Source: Meghimatium bilineatum
Taxonomy: Eukaryota; Mollusca; Gastropoda; Stylommatophora; Philomycidae
Length of the DNA stretch: 64,000 nt
Direction: 5' to 3'
NCBI GenBank assembly: GCA_034231615.1
Contig: CM067315.1
Span: forward strand, 9,013,915 to 9,077,914
How positions within the stretch are numbered: the stretch's first letter is position 1; every line of letters starts with the position of its first letter. Positions 19,829 to 30,429 of the stretch are shown here, in pieces. Both the position numbers and the translations under genes were made by a program. The notes below the pieces were generated by a model. That model saw only the letters and a list, made by a program, of their open reading frames with translations. It was not told the origin of the DNA and did not search any database.

Positions 19829-22800
19829 GTACGGTATTCATTTAACCATCTCATGTTCTAATTGTTGTGCTATCTGTATGTATGTATGTATGTATGTATG
19901 TATGTATGTATGTATGTATGTATGTACGTACGTACGTACGTATGTATGTATGTATGTAAACATTTACTGCTCTAGTTACTGTGACAATGTTTGTGTATAG
20001 TTAATACATTGTGCTCTATTTACTGTGATATTGTACTCCTTCTTAAGTTGGATGTGTTGGACCATTGGAACAATATATAACTGTAACACAGCACATATTC
20101 ATTCTAGGACTACTTTCTGCTGGAAATCTAGTATACTGCAACTATCCTACTATAAGAGAGATCTGGGGAGAGACAGAATGAATTCATTTATTGTGTACTA
20201 TTGTGAACAAACTAATTTCTATTTCCATCGTTCCGGTCATCTCCACATTCTTCTAGACATGTGAACACTAGTTGTCTTATTCCTGCTTGTCGTTTTTTTT
20301 TTATGTATGCATGTATGTAACCTAGATAAAGGCCTTTTGATCGAAACGTCTATTTGTGTGCGTGATTATGTGTGTTTCTAGTTATTAGCAAAACTACTTT
20401 ACCCTGTTTCAAGCTTTATGTATTGGGAACAAACTACATCAAAACAGCTACTCACCATCAAATGTTTTTATTCTTTTTTGTTCAATCTCAAACTTCAGCA
20501 GATAAGCAGAATGTAGTCCAGAGAATGGATTATATTGCATCATGGTTTACAGCTTAGCTGTAATATCAGAGGGCCTTTTGGTCTGACACATCTGACTTCA
20601 GCATGGCCTAAGGATCACTTTGGTTCTCTATGTGATGGGATGGCTAACTCGACCCCCAAAACCTCTTTAGTCACACCTTACAACATGCATGACTAGTAAC
20701 AGTGAAAAATTAAAGAACAATATTTTGCTCCTTTTTTTGGGCCTGGAAGCACACAGTGAAATGTCCTAGCTGCTGTAAAATTGTTCATGTGTAGCCATCA
20801 AATATTTTGAACTGCTGGGATATCATTTATGCATAGATATCTGATGTTTCAACTACTGTAATATAGAGATGTGTAAATGTAGACAATTTAAACTCTCAGA
20901 TCTGCTGAAGATGGATGTGTCGGACCATTGGTGCACATAAATCGGGGACACAACACATTTCCATTCTCTGGACTACATCCTGCTGGAAATCTATTAGGAC
21001 CATGGTCCTGCTATAAGGAGATCCAGCGGGAGTTTGAGATTGAACGCTGAAGAAGAAGAAGAAACACTGAGATTGTAAATATCTTTAAACAAATAATAAA
21101 TTATGATCTTTATATATATTTATATATTTAGTTTGTGTTCACTTTTAACTCTGCCATACATTTTTACAATTTTATGACTGCACAACAAACAGAGGAGACA
21201 CATTTACAGAAAGCTCAAAATTGGTGAGAGAGACCTGTTCACAGAGCCTACAGGGAACAGAACACATTCTTCATGCATGTCAACTCTATCAAGACGAGAG
21301 GGAGAAAATATGGCCTACTGAGAAGGCACTATTTCTAAACCAGAGAGGTTTCACAGTTGACTTGAAGTGAATTACACAGTTCATTGAAGATATTGTGCTG
21401 TAACCTGATAACTGACTGAAGAATGATGAAGTGAATCACACAGTTCACTGAAGCTATGGAACCAGAAGACATAGAACTAGAAACTATGTCATAAGAGAAA
21501 GAGTTGGGTGTCATATCAATTCTACAATACATACAAAACCAACATATACAATGGTTTGGTCATCTGGAAAGAATGCCGTGTGATTCATTAGTTTATAAAG
21601 CATATACGAGCAGAGGAGAACAGAAAGAAGAGCCAAGGTTAGACCTAGAGTACGCTGGATTGACAACATGAAAGAGACATCACATGAACACCAAATAACA
21701 TTATCTGAAGCTGCCAGAAAAGCAAGAACAAGAACATTGTATCTCCCTCGACACCTGTAAAGGGTAAAAGAGGAAGGAAAAAAAGAAGAAGAAGAAGAAG
21801 GTCTTCTTTGTTGCACATTCTATGGTACTTAACAATCTCTCTGATTGAATCTTCCCAACTTGTTCTTAGTCTTCTTCTTGCCCTGTAACCGTTCTTTCTA
21901 CTGTTGTACGCCTGGATGGCAGGTTGTGATGGTTCTAATTGCACAAGGTGTCCTAACCAGGTGATTGTCTCTCTCTATATATTGTGTGCTTGATATGGTC
22001 TTTACTATCTTTCTGATGTCTTCATTTCTCAGGCATTTCATCTCGCATGTTGTAATCTTTATCAAGAGTGTTTTTTTCAGGGGCCATATCTGACACTGGT
22101 AACATAACATTGAAATAAAGATGGTGTTTATTATCTGTCGTTTGGTCGCCATGTTGACCGCTGAGTTTTTTAAGCAACAGTAACAGCTGGTATGTTACAG
22201 TGTTTGCTTTGTGGCACCTCATCTCAATTTCTCTGTCAATTTTGCCGTCTCCTGTAAAAATGCTTCCTGGAAGACATCAATCTTAATTAAAAGTTAGTTA
22301 CCTGTACCAATAGACAAAAATGTCTGTGAATTACCTGAACTAAATAACACATGATTCATTGTAGCTATTGGTGTCATGAGCCAGTTAAACATAAAAAAAG
22401 ACCTGCAGTTTATTAATCAATAACATGACATGTTAAAGACATGTTTAAATTTGATTTTGTTGGATTTATTTTTGCAGAAATGTAAAGACTTTTGATTATA
22501 ACCATTATCTTCAGTGGATAAATAAGCTAAAAATAGATGAAATCAAAACAGAGGAAACTACAAATAACAGCAAAGGTAAGTTTACTACATATGTGCTTTT
22601 TGTTCTTTGTAAGGCAAACATGTAGCTACATTAATTTGTTTGATAATAAAGTAATTCTGCATCCTGTAGAGAGAGTATGACAAATGTGTACATTTGGAAA
22701 TAGGGAATAAAATAGAGATGTGTGTCCAGGTCCACAAGAATCACTACTTTCAACAGAAAATGACAAAAACTAGCATGGCTTGGACATATATGCAACATAA

Positions 22801-25800
22801 TTCCCTGTAAAAATGATAATTCAGGGAACATTTGAAGGTGAAAGAAGTAGAAATGATCAAAAAAAATCATGAGAAGACAACATCAAAGACTCAACAAGTC
22901 AAGATTTTTCCTCACTGATCCGCATTGCTGAAGATATAAATTGCTGGAGGACTGTGCTATGATGTATGCAATCCAGTTCTCCTACGACCATGACAAGTTA
23001 TTGATATGGATAAAAAGTTAAAGGTGGTTAAGTTGTGAATCTAAGTCGTAGCATGCAGTTACCTATAGTTTCTTATCGTAACATGCAGTTACCTATAGTT
23101 TCTTATCATAATATGCAATTACCTATAGTTTCTTATCGTAACATGCAATTACCTATAGTTTCTTATCTGCCTAGATAATAATTATCTAGTGATTTTCTAG
23201 CATGTTCTTCCTGCATCACATTCTGCATAGAGATAGTGTCATTCTTTGACATTCCCTTAATATTTCGTAGAATATAAGCATGCATAGATAAATGATTATG
23301 TTACATCATCTCACCTTTGACCACCTGTTAGGACTGCTGGTTCAGCACACACAGGAAAAGTCTGTAGTTTCTCCAATTCCCATCTCAATATAGTGGGATC
23401 TCATTATAACAACTTGTTCCGGACCGACGAAATATGTATGTAATAACAGAAATTCATTATATACAGTACAAACAATAGAGAAAAGATATAATTGGGGATT
23501 GTGAAAAGTGTTGAAATCAAGAGAAGAATTGCAATGGCGACATTGAAACTTGTGATCATATAAAGAGACATAACATCATGGAAAAATTAATAGCTCAAGG
23601 CAGAGTTAACGGCAACAGGAGGAAGAGGGTGCCCAAGACGGCGATGGTGCAGGGATATATCAGATTGCTTAAATATATCTCTACTGCAGCAGGTTAATTT
23701 GCCCAGAAAAATGCAGGCTGCTCAGAGAATCCATAAGGAAGACCATGTTCTGGAAATAATATGTCACATGATGATGATGATGATGAAAACTGTTGTTAAA
23801 CAGAGAAATTTGTTATAAAAGGATGCGTTATAGAAAGATTGCACTGTATTACCCCCAAATACCTGCATGTCCTGGTGCCAATGTAAAGGTGATCGTTCTG
23901 GTCGGAGTATTATGTCAAATACTCCACCCACTGACTGCAGACAGTTCCCACACTTTGTAGAGCATGTTCATTGATTCACTAGGTATGCATGTTAATTGAT
24001 TCACTAGGTACGCATGTTCATTGAATCACTAGGTACACATGTTCATTGATTCACTAGGTACGCATGTTCATTGAATCACTAGGTACACATGTTCATTGAT
24101 TCACTAGGTACGCATGTTCATTGATTCACTAAGTATGATTGTTCATTGAGTCACTAAGTACGATTGTTTATTGAGTCACTAAGTAAGCATGTTCATTGAG
24201 TCATTAAGTATGCATGTTAATTGATTCACTAGGTACACATGTTCATTGAATCACTAGGTACGCATGTTCATTGATTCACTAGGTACGCATGTTCATTGAT
24301 TCACTGAGTATGCATGTTCATTGATTCACTAGGTACGCATGTTCATTGATTCACTGAGTATGCATGTTCATTGATTCACTGAGTATGCATGTTCATTGAT
24401 TCACTGAGTATGCATGTTCATTGATTCACTAGGTACGCATGTTAATTGATTCACTAGGTACACATGTTCATTGAATCACTAGGTACGCATGTTCATTGAA
24501 TCACTAGGTACGCATGTTCATTGATTCACTAGGTACGCATGTTAATTGATTCACTAGGTACGCATGTTAATTGATTCACTGAGTACACATGTTCATTGAA
24601 TCACTAAGTATGATTGTTCATTGAGTCACTGAGAACGCATGTTCATTGAATCATTAAGTACTCATGTTCATTGAGTCACTAAGTATGTATTTTCATTGAG
24701 TCATTAAGTATGCATGTTCATTGATTCATTAAGTATACATGTTCATTGAGTCAGTAGTATTCATGTTGATTGAGTCACTAAGTACACATGCATGAGAATA
24801 ATAGCTATCTATTGCTGGTGACAGTGGCAAGTTTGGACTTGTGTTGCTACATCTCTCTGGTGTGTACAGGGATGACTTGCATCTCTCTGGTGTGTACAGA
24901 TATGACTTGTGTTGCTACATCTCTCTGGTGTGTACAGAGATGACTTGTGTTGCTACATCTCTCTGGTGTGTACAGAGATGACTTGTGTTGCTACATCTCT
25001 CTGGTGTGTACAGAGATGACTTGTGTTGCTACATCTCTCTGGTGTGTACAGAGATGACTTGTATTGCTACATCTCTCTGGTGTGTACATGGATGACTTGT
25101 GTTGCTACATCTCTCTGGTGTGTACAGAGATGACTTGCATCTCTCTGGTGTGTACAGAGATGACTTGTGTTGCTACATCTCTCTGGTGTGTACAGAGATG
25201 ACTTGTATTGCTACATCTCTCTGGTGTGTACAGAGATGACTTGTGTTGCTACATCTCTCTGGTGTGTACAGAGATGACTTGTGTTGCTACATCTCTCTGG
25301 TGTGTACAGAGATGACTTGTATTGCTACATCTCTCTGGTGTGTACATGGATGACTTGTGTTGCTACATCTCTCTGGTGTGTACAGAGATGACTTGTGTTG
25401 CTACATCTCTCTGGTGTGTACAGAGATGACTTGTGTTGCTACATCTCTCTGGTGTGTACAGAGATGACTTGTGTTGCTACATCTCTCTGGTGTGTACAGA
25501 GATGACTTGTGTTGCTACATCTCTCTGGTGTGTACAGAGATGACTTGTGTTGCTACATCTCTCTGGTGTGTACAGAGATGACTTGTGTTGCTACATCTCT
25601 CTGGTGTGTACAGAGATGACTTGTATTGCTACATCTCTCTGGTGTGTACAGAGATGACTTGTGTTGCTACATCTCTCTGGTGTGTACAGAGATGACTTGT
25701 GTTGCTACATCTCTCTGGTGTGTACAGAGATGACTTGTATTGCTACATCTCTCTGGTGTGTACATGGATGACTTGTGTTGCTACATCTCTCTGGTGTGTA

Positions 25801-28800
25801 CAGAGATGACTTGTGTTGCTACATCTCTCTGGTGTGTACAGAGATGACTTGTGTTGCTACATCTCTCTGGTGTGTACAGAGATGACTTGTATTGCTACAT
25901 CTCTCTGGTGTGTACATGGATGACTTGTGTTGCTACATCTCTCTGGTGTGTACAGAGATGACTTGCATCTCTCTGGTGTGTACAGAGATGACTTGTGTTG
26001 CTACATCTCTCTGGTGTGTACAGAGATGACTTGTATTGCTACATCTCTCTGGTGTGTACATGGATGACTTGTGTTGCTACATCTCTCTGGTGTGTACAGA
26101 GATGACTTGCATCTCTCTGGTGTGTACAGAGATGACTTGTGTTGCTACATCTCTCTGGTGTGTACAGAGATGACTTGTGTTGCTACATCTCTCTGGTGTG
26201 TACAGAGATGACTTGTATTGCTACATCTCTCTGGTGTGTACAGAGATGACTTGTGTTGCTACATCTCTCTGGTGTGTACAGAGATGACTTGTGTTGCTAC
26301 ATCTCTCTGGTGTGTACAGAGATGACTTGTGTTGCTACATCTCTCTGGTGTGTACATGGATGACTTGTATTGCTACATCTCTCTGGTGTGTACAGGGATG
26401 ACTTGTATTGCTACATCTCTCTGGTGTGTACAGGGATGACTTGCATCTCTCTGGTGTGTACAGAGATGACTTGCATCTCTCTGGTGTGTACAGAGATGAC
26501 TTGCATCTCTCTGGTGTGTACAGAGATGACTTGCATCTCTCTGGTGTGTACAGAGATGACTTGTATTGCTACATCTCTCTGGTGTGTACAGAGATGACTT
26601 GTATTGCTACATCTCTCTGGTGTGTACAGGGATGACTTGTGTTGCTACATCTCTCTGGTGTGTACAGGGATGACTTGTATTGCTACATCTCTCTGGTGTG
26701 TACAGAGATGACTTGCATCTCTCTGGTGTGTACAGAGATGACTTGTATTGCTACATCTCTCTGGTGTGTACAGAGATGACTTGCATCTCTCTGGTGTGTA
26801 CAGGGATGACTTACATCTCTCTGGTGTGTACAGGGATGACTTGCATTGTTGCATCTCTCTGGTGTATGCAGAGATGACTAAAAAGTCCACTCTGGAAATA
26901 GAATCCTCTGCCACATTTGGGACTCGTATGATCAGAATTGTGTATTTGTTATTCTATCTTATCAGGCAGCAGGTTTTCTATGACGTGCCTCTGAGATTTG
27001 ATGCTTCTTGCAAGCACACTGGGTGATTCTAATAGACAGACTCCCAGGATGTAGAGTCGATGTTGAAACTATTTAGAGACACTTTGAGAGTCATTGAAGC
27101 ATTTCTTCTGTCCACTAGCCAGTCATTTCCATTGAGGAGCTCACCTAACATCCGCTGTTTTGGGATGCATTTGTCATACTTGGACACAACATGTCTGACG
27201 CATCTCAGTTGTTTTTTGGTTGGTTGGCTGCTCTCATGCCCTTTGACCTAATGCCGTTAAATGGCATTATATTGCTGGGAAGTCTGTGGATTTTCCGCCC
27301 ACCCCTGGACAGAGCCCGAGAATGACTATCACACCTCCAGGAAGGCAGGTCTCAACCTATGCACTGCTCCTAGCAACTGTAGCCAAGATAGGTTCACTGT
27401 GCTCATTCTCCGCCACCAATTGACTACTGGTTATGCCGAACTTCTCTATTGCTCCAGGCATGCAACCAAATGTTCAAGCCAAAAGGATTGTCACGTCCTG
27501 AGTTACTGTGCCTCTATGATGGGTTTCAGCCATAGGAAAAAACAGTGTTGTCAGTTTCCTCCTTCCCAGTGCTGCACAGTACATCTCTGGCTCTCTCTAT
27601 ACCACAGAGCAGGCAGACATGAGGCACATTTCAACAACAAAATAAATGCACAATTGTATAGATGATGTGGCATGAAGTTTCTCTAAGAAGATAACCTCAA
27701 TATAACGGCATGTCATCCACTAAAGTTTTCTGTTGCATGGGTGGTTTGTCTAATGGGCCATTGGTGAGACCCACAGATGCAACCACATGCGTGCATTTGT
27801 TTTTTCAGCATTGCATTGTATGCTTGTTTTTTCAGCATTGTATTGTATGCTTGTTTTTTCAGCATTGTATTGTATGCTTGTTTTTTCAGCATTGCATTGT
27901 ATGTTTGTTTTTTCAGCATTGTATTGTATGAATGATTGGGATATTGGCTCTAGTGAAAACTTCATTATCAGGTACTTTATCTTGCCACTTTATCCTGAGT
28001 AGTTTGTGGATACAGCAGGTGTGAAAGTGATTTAACACTAGCATGTCTGTCTTACACTGTCCAGTTCTCGCAAAGCATATAGCAAAGTATTGAGCACAAT
28101 GGCGCAATAGATTTAATTTTGTGGCAAGAGTATTGCCTTTCTGTTGTCACAAATCGTAACGCAGTCTGCCAAATGCATCAATGCCATTGACCCTGGAGAG
28201 AGAGCTGCCAAGATAAGTGAATCTGTCAACTGGTAGGAGATAACTATTATTGACCATGATAACTGCTTCATGAAACTGTTCATTGGGAGATGGTTGAAAC
28301 ATGACTTCAGTTTCAGCATGTTCATTGTGTCACAAAGTACACATGTTCATTGAGTCACAAAGTACACATGTTCATTGTGTCACTAAGTACACATGTTCAT
28401 TGTGTCACAAAGTACACATGTTCATTGTGTCACTAAGTACACATGTTCATTGTGTCACTAAGTACACATGTTCATTGTGTCACTAAGTACACATGTTCAT
28501 TGTGTCACAAAGTACACATGTTCATTGTGTCACAAAGTACACATGTTCATTGTGTCACAAAGTACATATGTTCATATAGTCACTAAGTGATTCAAGGTGT
28601 TGATGGTCAGGCCAAACATATAACAAGCTGTAGAAAACCTGCCCATGGTGGATTACAGATTTGTGATGACTATCTCTTTCACTTTGGCGGAGGCTCGCAG
28701 TCGCCAGAGATTATGAACCTCACTGTTTTTCTACTCTTATCCACATCGCTGAATATATATAAATGACTGTATAGCTGTGTGGTGATGTATCAGTGCAGTA

Positions 28801-29150
28801 TTCTACAACCCTAAAGGGTTTTATGTTTAATGGATATGATTGTAATTTTGATAAACAAATTGTTTATATTGTACTTTTTTTTTTCAGGTGAGCTTGATTG
28901 TGACAATCTCAACTCTTCAGAGCAAGAAGATAATCAAGATACAAACATTTTAAGTTTTGCAGAGGTGGCTGATTTGATTCAAAGCAATCAACCAATCCCA
29001 GGAGTAATTTCTGTGGATGTTAAACCTAGCAATGCTGAACCTACTCCATCCAGAATGACAAGAAAGTTGAAGCCATGGGAGGTGATCAGTAATGGTGATC
29101 TTTCAATTGAACCACAACCAAAAACTTTAGGAGATTTTTCTGGTGTATAG
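19680..29150 (+). CDS. PEX39-like KPWE-motif peroxin, 3 exons
   Basis: Exons 19680-19828, 22478-22575 and 28888-29150 join in frame to 169 residues. Residues 1-65 form an acidic, aromatic-rich region (FQLFQDFDFEHNQSFQAG, RAQAFFFN, FDYNHYLQWINKL). Residues 84-102 are acidic and probably disordered. Residues 104-147 hold FAEVADLIQSNQPIPG and end in RKLKPWE, with KPWE at 144-147. This arrangement recalls PEX39 (human C6orf226, yeast YJR012C), a cytosolic peroxin reported to bind PEX7 and help import PTS2 cargo, the KPWE motif contacting PEX7. The start is the first Met in frame; a 5' untranslated exon may precede it, since TTTTAG lies at 19656-19661. Identification rests on motif order, not a search. 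Confidence 0.8.
19877..19966 (+). repeat. (TATG)n/(TACG)n microsatellite
   Basis: About 22 tetranucleotides run TATG, then four TACG, then TATG again. They start some 48 bp inside intron 1 of the PEX39-like gene. The exon 1 frame reads into it and gives a false Tyr-Val-Cys-Met repeat if splicing is ignored. Confidence 0.97.
20240..20420 (+). mobile_element. Penelope-like repeat with hammerhead-like motif
   Basis: TAGATAAAGGCCTTTTGATC then GAAACGTC, followed by TTATTAGCAAAACTACTTTA, matches copies at 29301, 32165, 36785-36890 and 51345-51430. The block resembles the core plus stem II of hammerhead motifs found in Penelope-like element repeats. It has no coding capacity. It lies in intron 1 of the PEX39-like gene. 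Confidence 0.55.
20480..20745 (-). mobile_element. GAA-tailed dispersed repeat type A
   Basis: The complement shows the type A order from GCTCCTTTTTTTGGG back to CAGCAGATAAGCAGAATGTA, including ACTTCAGCATGGCCTAAGGA. The copy is old. It lies in intron 1 of the PEX39-like gene. Confidence 0.75.
20917..21062 (+). mobile_element. GAA-tailed dispersed repeat type B
   Basis: TGAAGATGGATGTGTCGGAC, GGACTACATCCTGCTGGAAA and GAGATCCAGCGGGAGTTTGA end in GAAGAAGAAGAAA. It is a good type B copy within intron 1. Confidence 0.85.
21190..21785 (+). mobile_element. LINE fragments, RNase H tail then RT tail
   Basis: The first part (21190-21440) resembles the end of the LINE at 32810-33730, including AGAACACATTCTTCATGC. 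The second part encodes ILQYIQNQHIQWFGHLERMP then KAYTSRG, a post-RT segment, and ends in GAAGAAGAAGAAG. All frames are broken. Confidence 0.75.
21795..22215 (-). mobile_element. LINE reverse transcriptase relic
   Basis: The minus strand encodes MLCYQCQIWPLKKTLLIKIT then CEMKCLRNEDIRKIV and NHLVRTPCAIRTITTCHPGV. It meets the plus-strand relic at 21190-21785 tail to tail at the GAA run, so the two GAA ends face each other. Confidence 0.75.
22478..22575 (+). CDS. PEX39-like coding exon 2
   Basis: Acceptor TTTTTGCAG and donor GTAAG bound 98 bp. It completes Lys50, encodes residues 51-82 (NVKTFDYNHYLQWINKLKID and a Glu/Thr/Asn-rich end) and leaves one base of Gly83. Phase matches both neighbours. 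Confidence 0.85.
22650..23000 (+). mobile_element. Weak LINE tail relic
   Basis: AATGACAAAAACTAGCATGG and the following GGACATATATGCAACATAAT resemble the FGHIKRHN part of the TGA-tailed LINE. Frames are destroyed. Confidence 0.35.
23040..23165. repeat. 30-bp minisatellite, 4 copies
   Basis: The unit is TTATCGTAACATGCAGTTAC plus CTATAGTTTC. It lies in intron 2 of the PEX39-like gene. Confidence 0.93.
23391..23848. mobile_element. pogo-like MITE carrying a nested LINE
   Basis: The left end TAGTGGGATCTCATTATAAC and the right end, complement TACAGTGCAATCTTTCTATA, match the unbroken copies at 29906 and 32528. About 250 bp inserted at 23535-23790 encode a RHNIMEKLIAQGRVNGN-like LINE tail ending ATGATGATGATGATG. 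MITE continuity on both sides shows the order of insertion. Confidence 0.8.
23535..23790 (+). mobile_element. TGA-tailed LINE end nested in MITE
   Basis: Translation gives HIKRHNIMEKLIAQGRVNG, then a degraded end with QRIHKEDHVLE in another frame, then TGTCACATGATGATGATGATG. This is the same terminus as 14950-15441 but with a longer trinucleotide run after the stop position. Confidence 0.8.
23965..24795. repeat. 25-bp minisatellite, about 33 copies
   Basis: The unit GTTCATTGATTCACTAGGTA plus CGCAT has variants ATGCA, ACACA and GAGTCACTAAG. A second array of the same family is at 28318-28585, 3.5 kb downstream in the same intron. Confidence 0.97.
24838..26877. repeat. 2-kb array of 38-bp and 30-bp units
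   Basis: About 56 units: a 38-bp form ACTTGTGTTGCTACATCTCT plus CTGGTGTGTACAGAGATG, and a 30-bp form that lacks eight bases and reads ACTTGCATCTC. GTGTT/GTATT and AGAGATG/ATGGATG variants recur in blocks, pointing to higher-order repeats. Frames through it are artefacts of the repeat. It lies in intron 2 of the PEX39-like gene. Confidence 0.97.
27215..27700 (+). other. SINE fragment and unidentified open frame
   Basis: 27215-27285 repeats the S1-related blocks of 8300-8390 (CTCATGCCCTTTGACC, AATGGCATTATATTGCTGGG). A 134-residue, Cys/His-rich frame starts inside it at 27261. It has no domain I recognise and begins in repeat sequence within an intron, so I do not call it a gene. Confidence 0.45.
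27787..27930. repeat. 27-bp minisatellite, 5 copies
   Basis: The unit is CTTGTTTTTTCAGCATTGTA plus TTGTATG. Each unit contains TTTTTTCAG, a polypyrimidine-AG sequence that looks like a splice acceptor. It is 960 bp upstream of the true exon 3 acceptor. Confidence 0.95.
28318..28585. repeat. 25-bp minisatellite, about 10 copies
   Basis: The unit is GTTCATTGTGTCACAAAGTA plus CACAT, the same family as 23965-24795 but homogenised to its own variant. It ends 300 bp before exon 3 of the PEX39-like gene. Confidence 0.95.
28888..29150 (+). CDS. PEX39-like coding exon 3 with KPWE motif
   Basis: The acceptor TTTTTTTTTCAG precedes 263 bp that complete Gly83 and encode residues 84-169 and the stop TAG. 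It holds LSFAEVADLIQSNQPIPG, a Pro/Ser linker with PTPSRMTRK, and KPWE at 144-147. The last 22 residues are not a motif I know. Confidence 0.88.
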
Positions 29151-29194
29151 TGTTTTATATGTGAAATACATTACTATTTTTAAGAATGACAATC

Positions 29195-29200
29195 AATAAA
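29195..29200 (+). promoter_or_regulatory. Polyadenylation signal of PEX39-like gene
   Basis: AATAAA lies 45 bp after the stop codon. It implies a very short 3' untranslated region. Confidence 0.65.
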
Positions 29201-29230
29201 AGGTAATACTGCTAGTAAAACTGTATGAAA

Positions 29231-29702
29231 ATAGTACTTAGTAGAAAACAGGTGATGAAGTTTTACTGCATGACGACTAACACACTATCACTAGTGCGTA
29301 TCTTGATAAAGACCTTTTGGTTGAAATGTTGATTATGTCTTGTGTATTGTTATTTATAAATATATAACCAACAAGCCCTTATGTGGTCACCTGAGGGTAA
29401 AAGAAAAAGAGGAAGACCTAAAACAACCCTTAAAAACACCATTCTTAAAGAAGGGGAATTAATAGGCTGTAAGACCATCTAGGAACTAAAGCTGCAGGCA
29501 GCGGACCTCATCATATGGAGAACCAAAACCTCTGCCCTATGTGTCGCTTGCGGCACGAAAGGAACAAACAAACTAACTAACTGTTATTTGTATGAGTTTG
29601 CTTGTTTTCCATTTGGTGTATTATTTCACGTGAACTTCTGATAGTTATCGTGTTAGTCGTCGTGCAGTAAAACTTCATCACCTGTTTTCGACTTACAGTA
29701 AG
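29231..29702. mobile_element. Penelope-like repeat with 41-bp inverted arms
   Basis: The arm GAAAACAGGTGATGAAGTTT plus TACTGCATGACGACTAACAC at 29244-29283 is answered in reverse complement at 29651-29690 with one clear mismatch. Inside is CTTGATAAAGACCTTTTGG then TTGAAATG, the hammerhead-like block of this repeat family. A LINE tail at 29385-29585 is nested in it. It begins about 80 bp past the stop of the PEX39-like gene. Confidence 0.65.
29385..29585 (+). mobile_element. LINE tail with AACT repeat end
   Basis: GGTAAAAGAAAAAGAGGAAG encodes GKRKRGRPKTTLKNTILKEG-like residues across a frameshift, then WRTKTSALCVACGTKGTNK. It ends ACAAACAAACTAACTAACTG. It interrupts the Penelope-like repeat; GTTATTT on both sides may be the target duplication. 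Confidence 0.65.
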
Positions 29703-29905
29703 TACAATTTTTAAGAAAACTATTTATCTCACTGGTCTTTTTATATGCAGGGTTCAACTGAATACCAATGGTCTTCATATTGTCTAATCACTGTTGCAGT
29801 GAAACAACATGAGTGCTTATTGTTGAGCAAAGTGTTTTGTAGAGGTTGTAAACTGGTTAAAATATTTCTTTAAAATTGTCTATCTGTCTTTTGGTCTTCC
29901 TTATG

Positions 29906-30073
29906 CAGTGGAATCCCATTATAACAACCAGACCAACGAAATATGTATTTAATAACAGAAATTCACTATATACAGTAAACAATATAGAATAAATATAATT
30001 GGGAATTTTGAAATGTGTTGTTAAATTGGGAAATTTGTTATAAATGGATGCGCTATAGAGGGATTCAGTTGTA
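29906..30073. mobile_element. pogo-like MITE, uninterrupted
   Basis: Ends CAGTGGAATCCCATTATAAC and, in complement, TACAACTGAATCCCTCTATA bound 168 bp with no coding capacity. The copies at 23391, 32528 and 43868 share the interior AATATGTATTTAATAACAG and AATATAATTGGGAATTTTG. CAG-TIRs with TA-rich targets suggest the Tc1/mariner-pogo group. Confidence 0.75.
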
Positions 30074-30429
30074 CTCTCATTCCTGGTTTTCTGATAACCT
30101 ACATGCAAATTGGTAGATGATGTGGTTTTTCTCGAGTAAGGTGGTTGAGCAGAGCTGTTGATACATGAACTAGGGGTAGGATGTTTAAGGGGGTTTGACC
30201 ATGCAGTCTCCTGCACAGTTGATGCTTACTTTTAAGTAATCACATTGGCTTCTGCTAAATTTACTATCACAATGTTATTATTCATATATCGCATACTATT
30301 TACAATGTTCATTACTCGAAATTAAAGTAATGTTGATAGAGACAGCGGATTAAAAATTGAAATCAAAAGCAGAAATATGCAGGGAACATGATATTTCACT
30401 GATATTTTACTCTAGCCATAGCTACAGGC

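Noticed and set aside
26370-27026. Several frames with LHLSGVYRDD repeats
   Set aside because: They are translations of the 30-bp form of the satellite in intron 2 of the PEX39-like gene.
27261-27665. A 134-residue Cys/His-rich frame as a possible small gene
   Set aside because: It begins inside a SINE fragment, lies in an intron, and shows no domain pattern or splice context.
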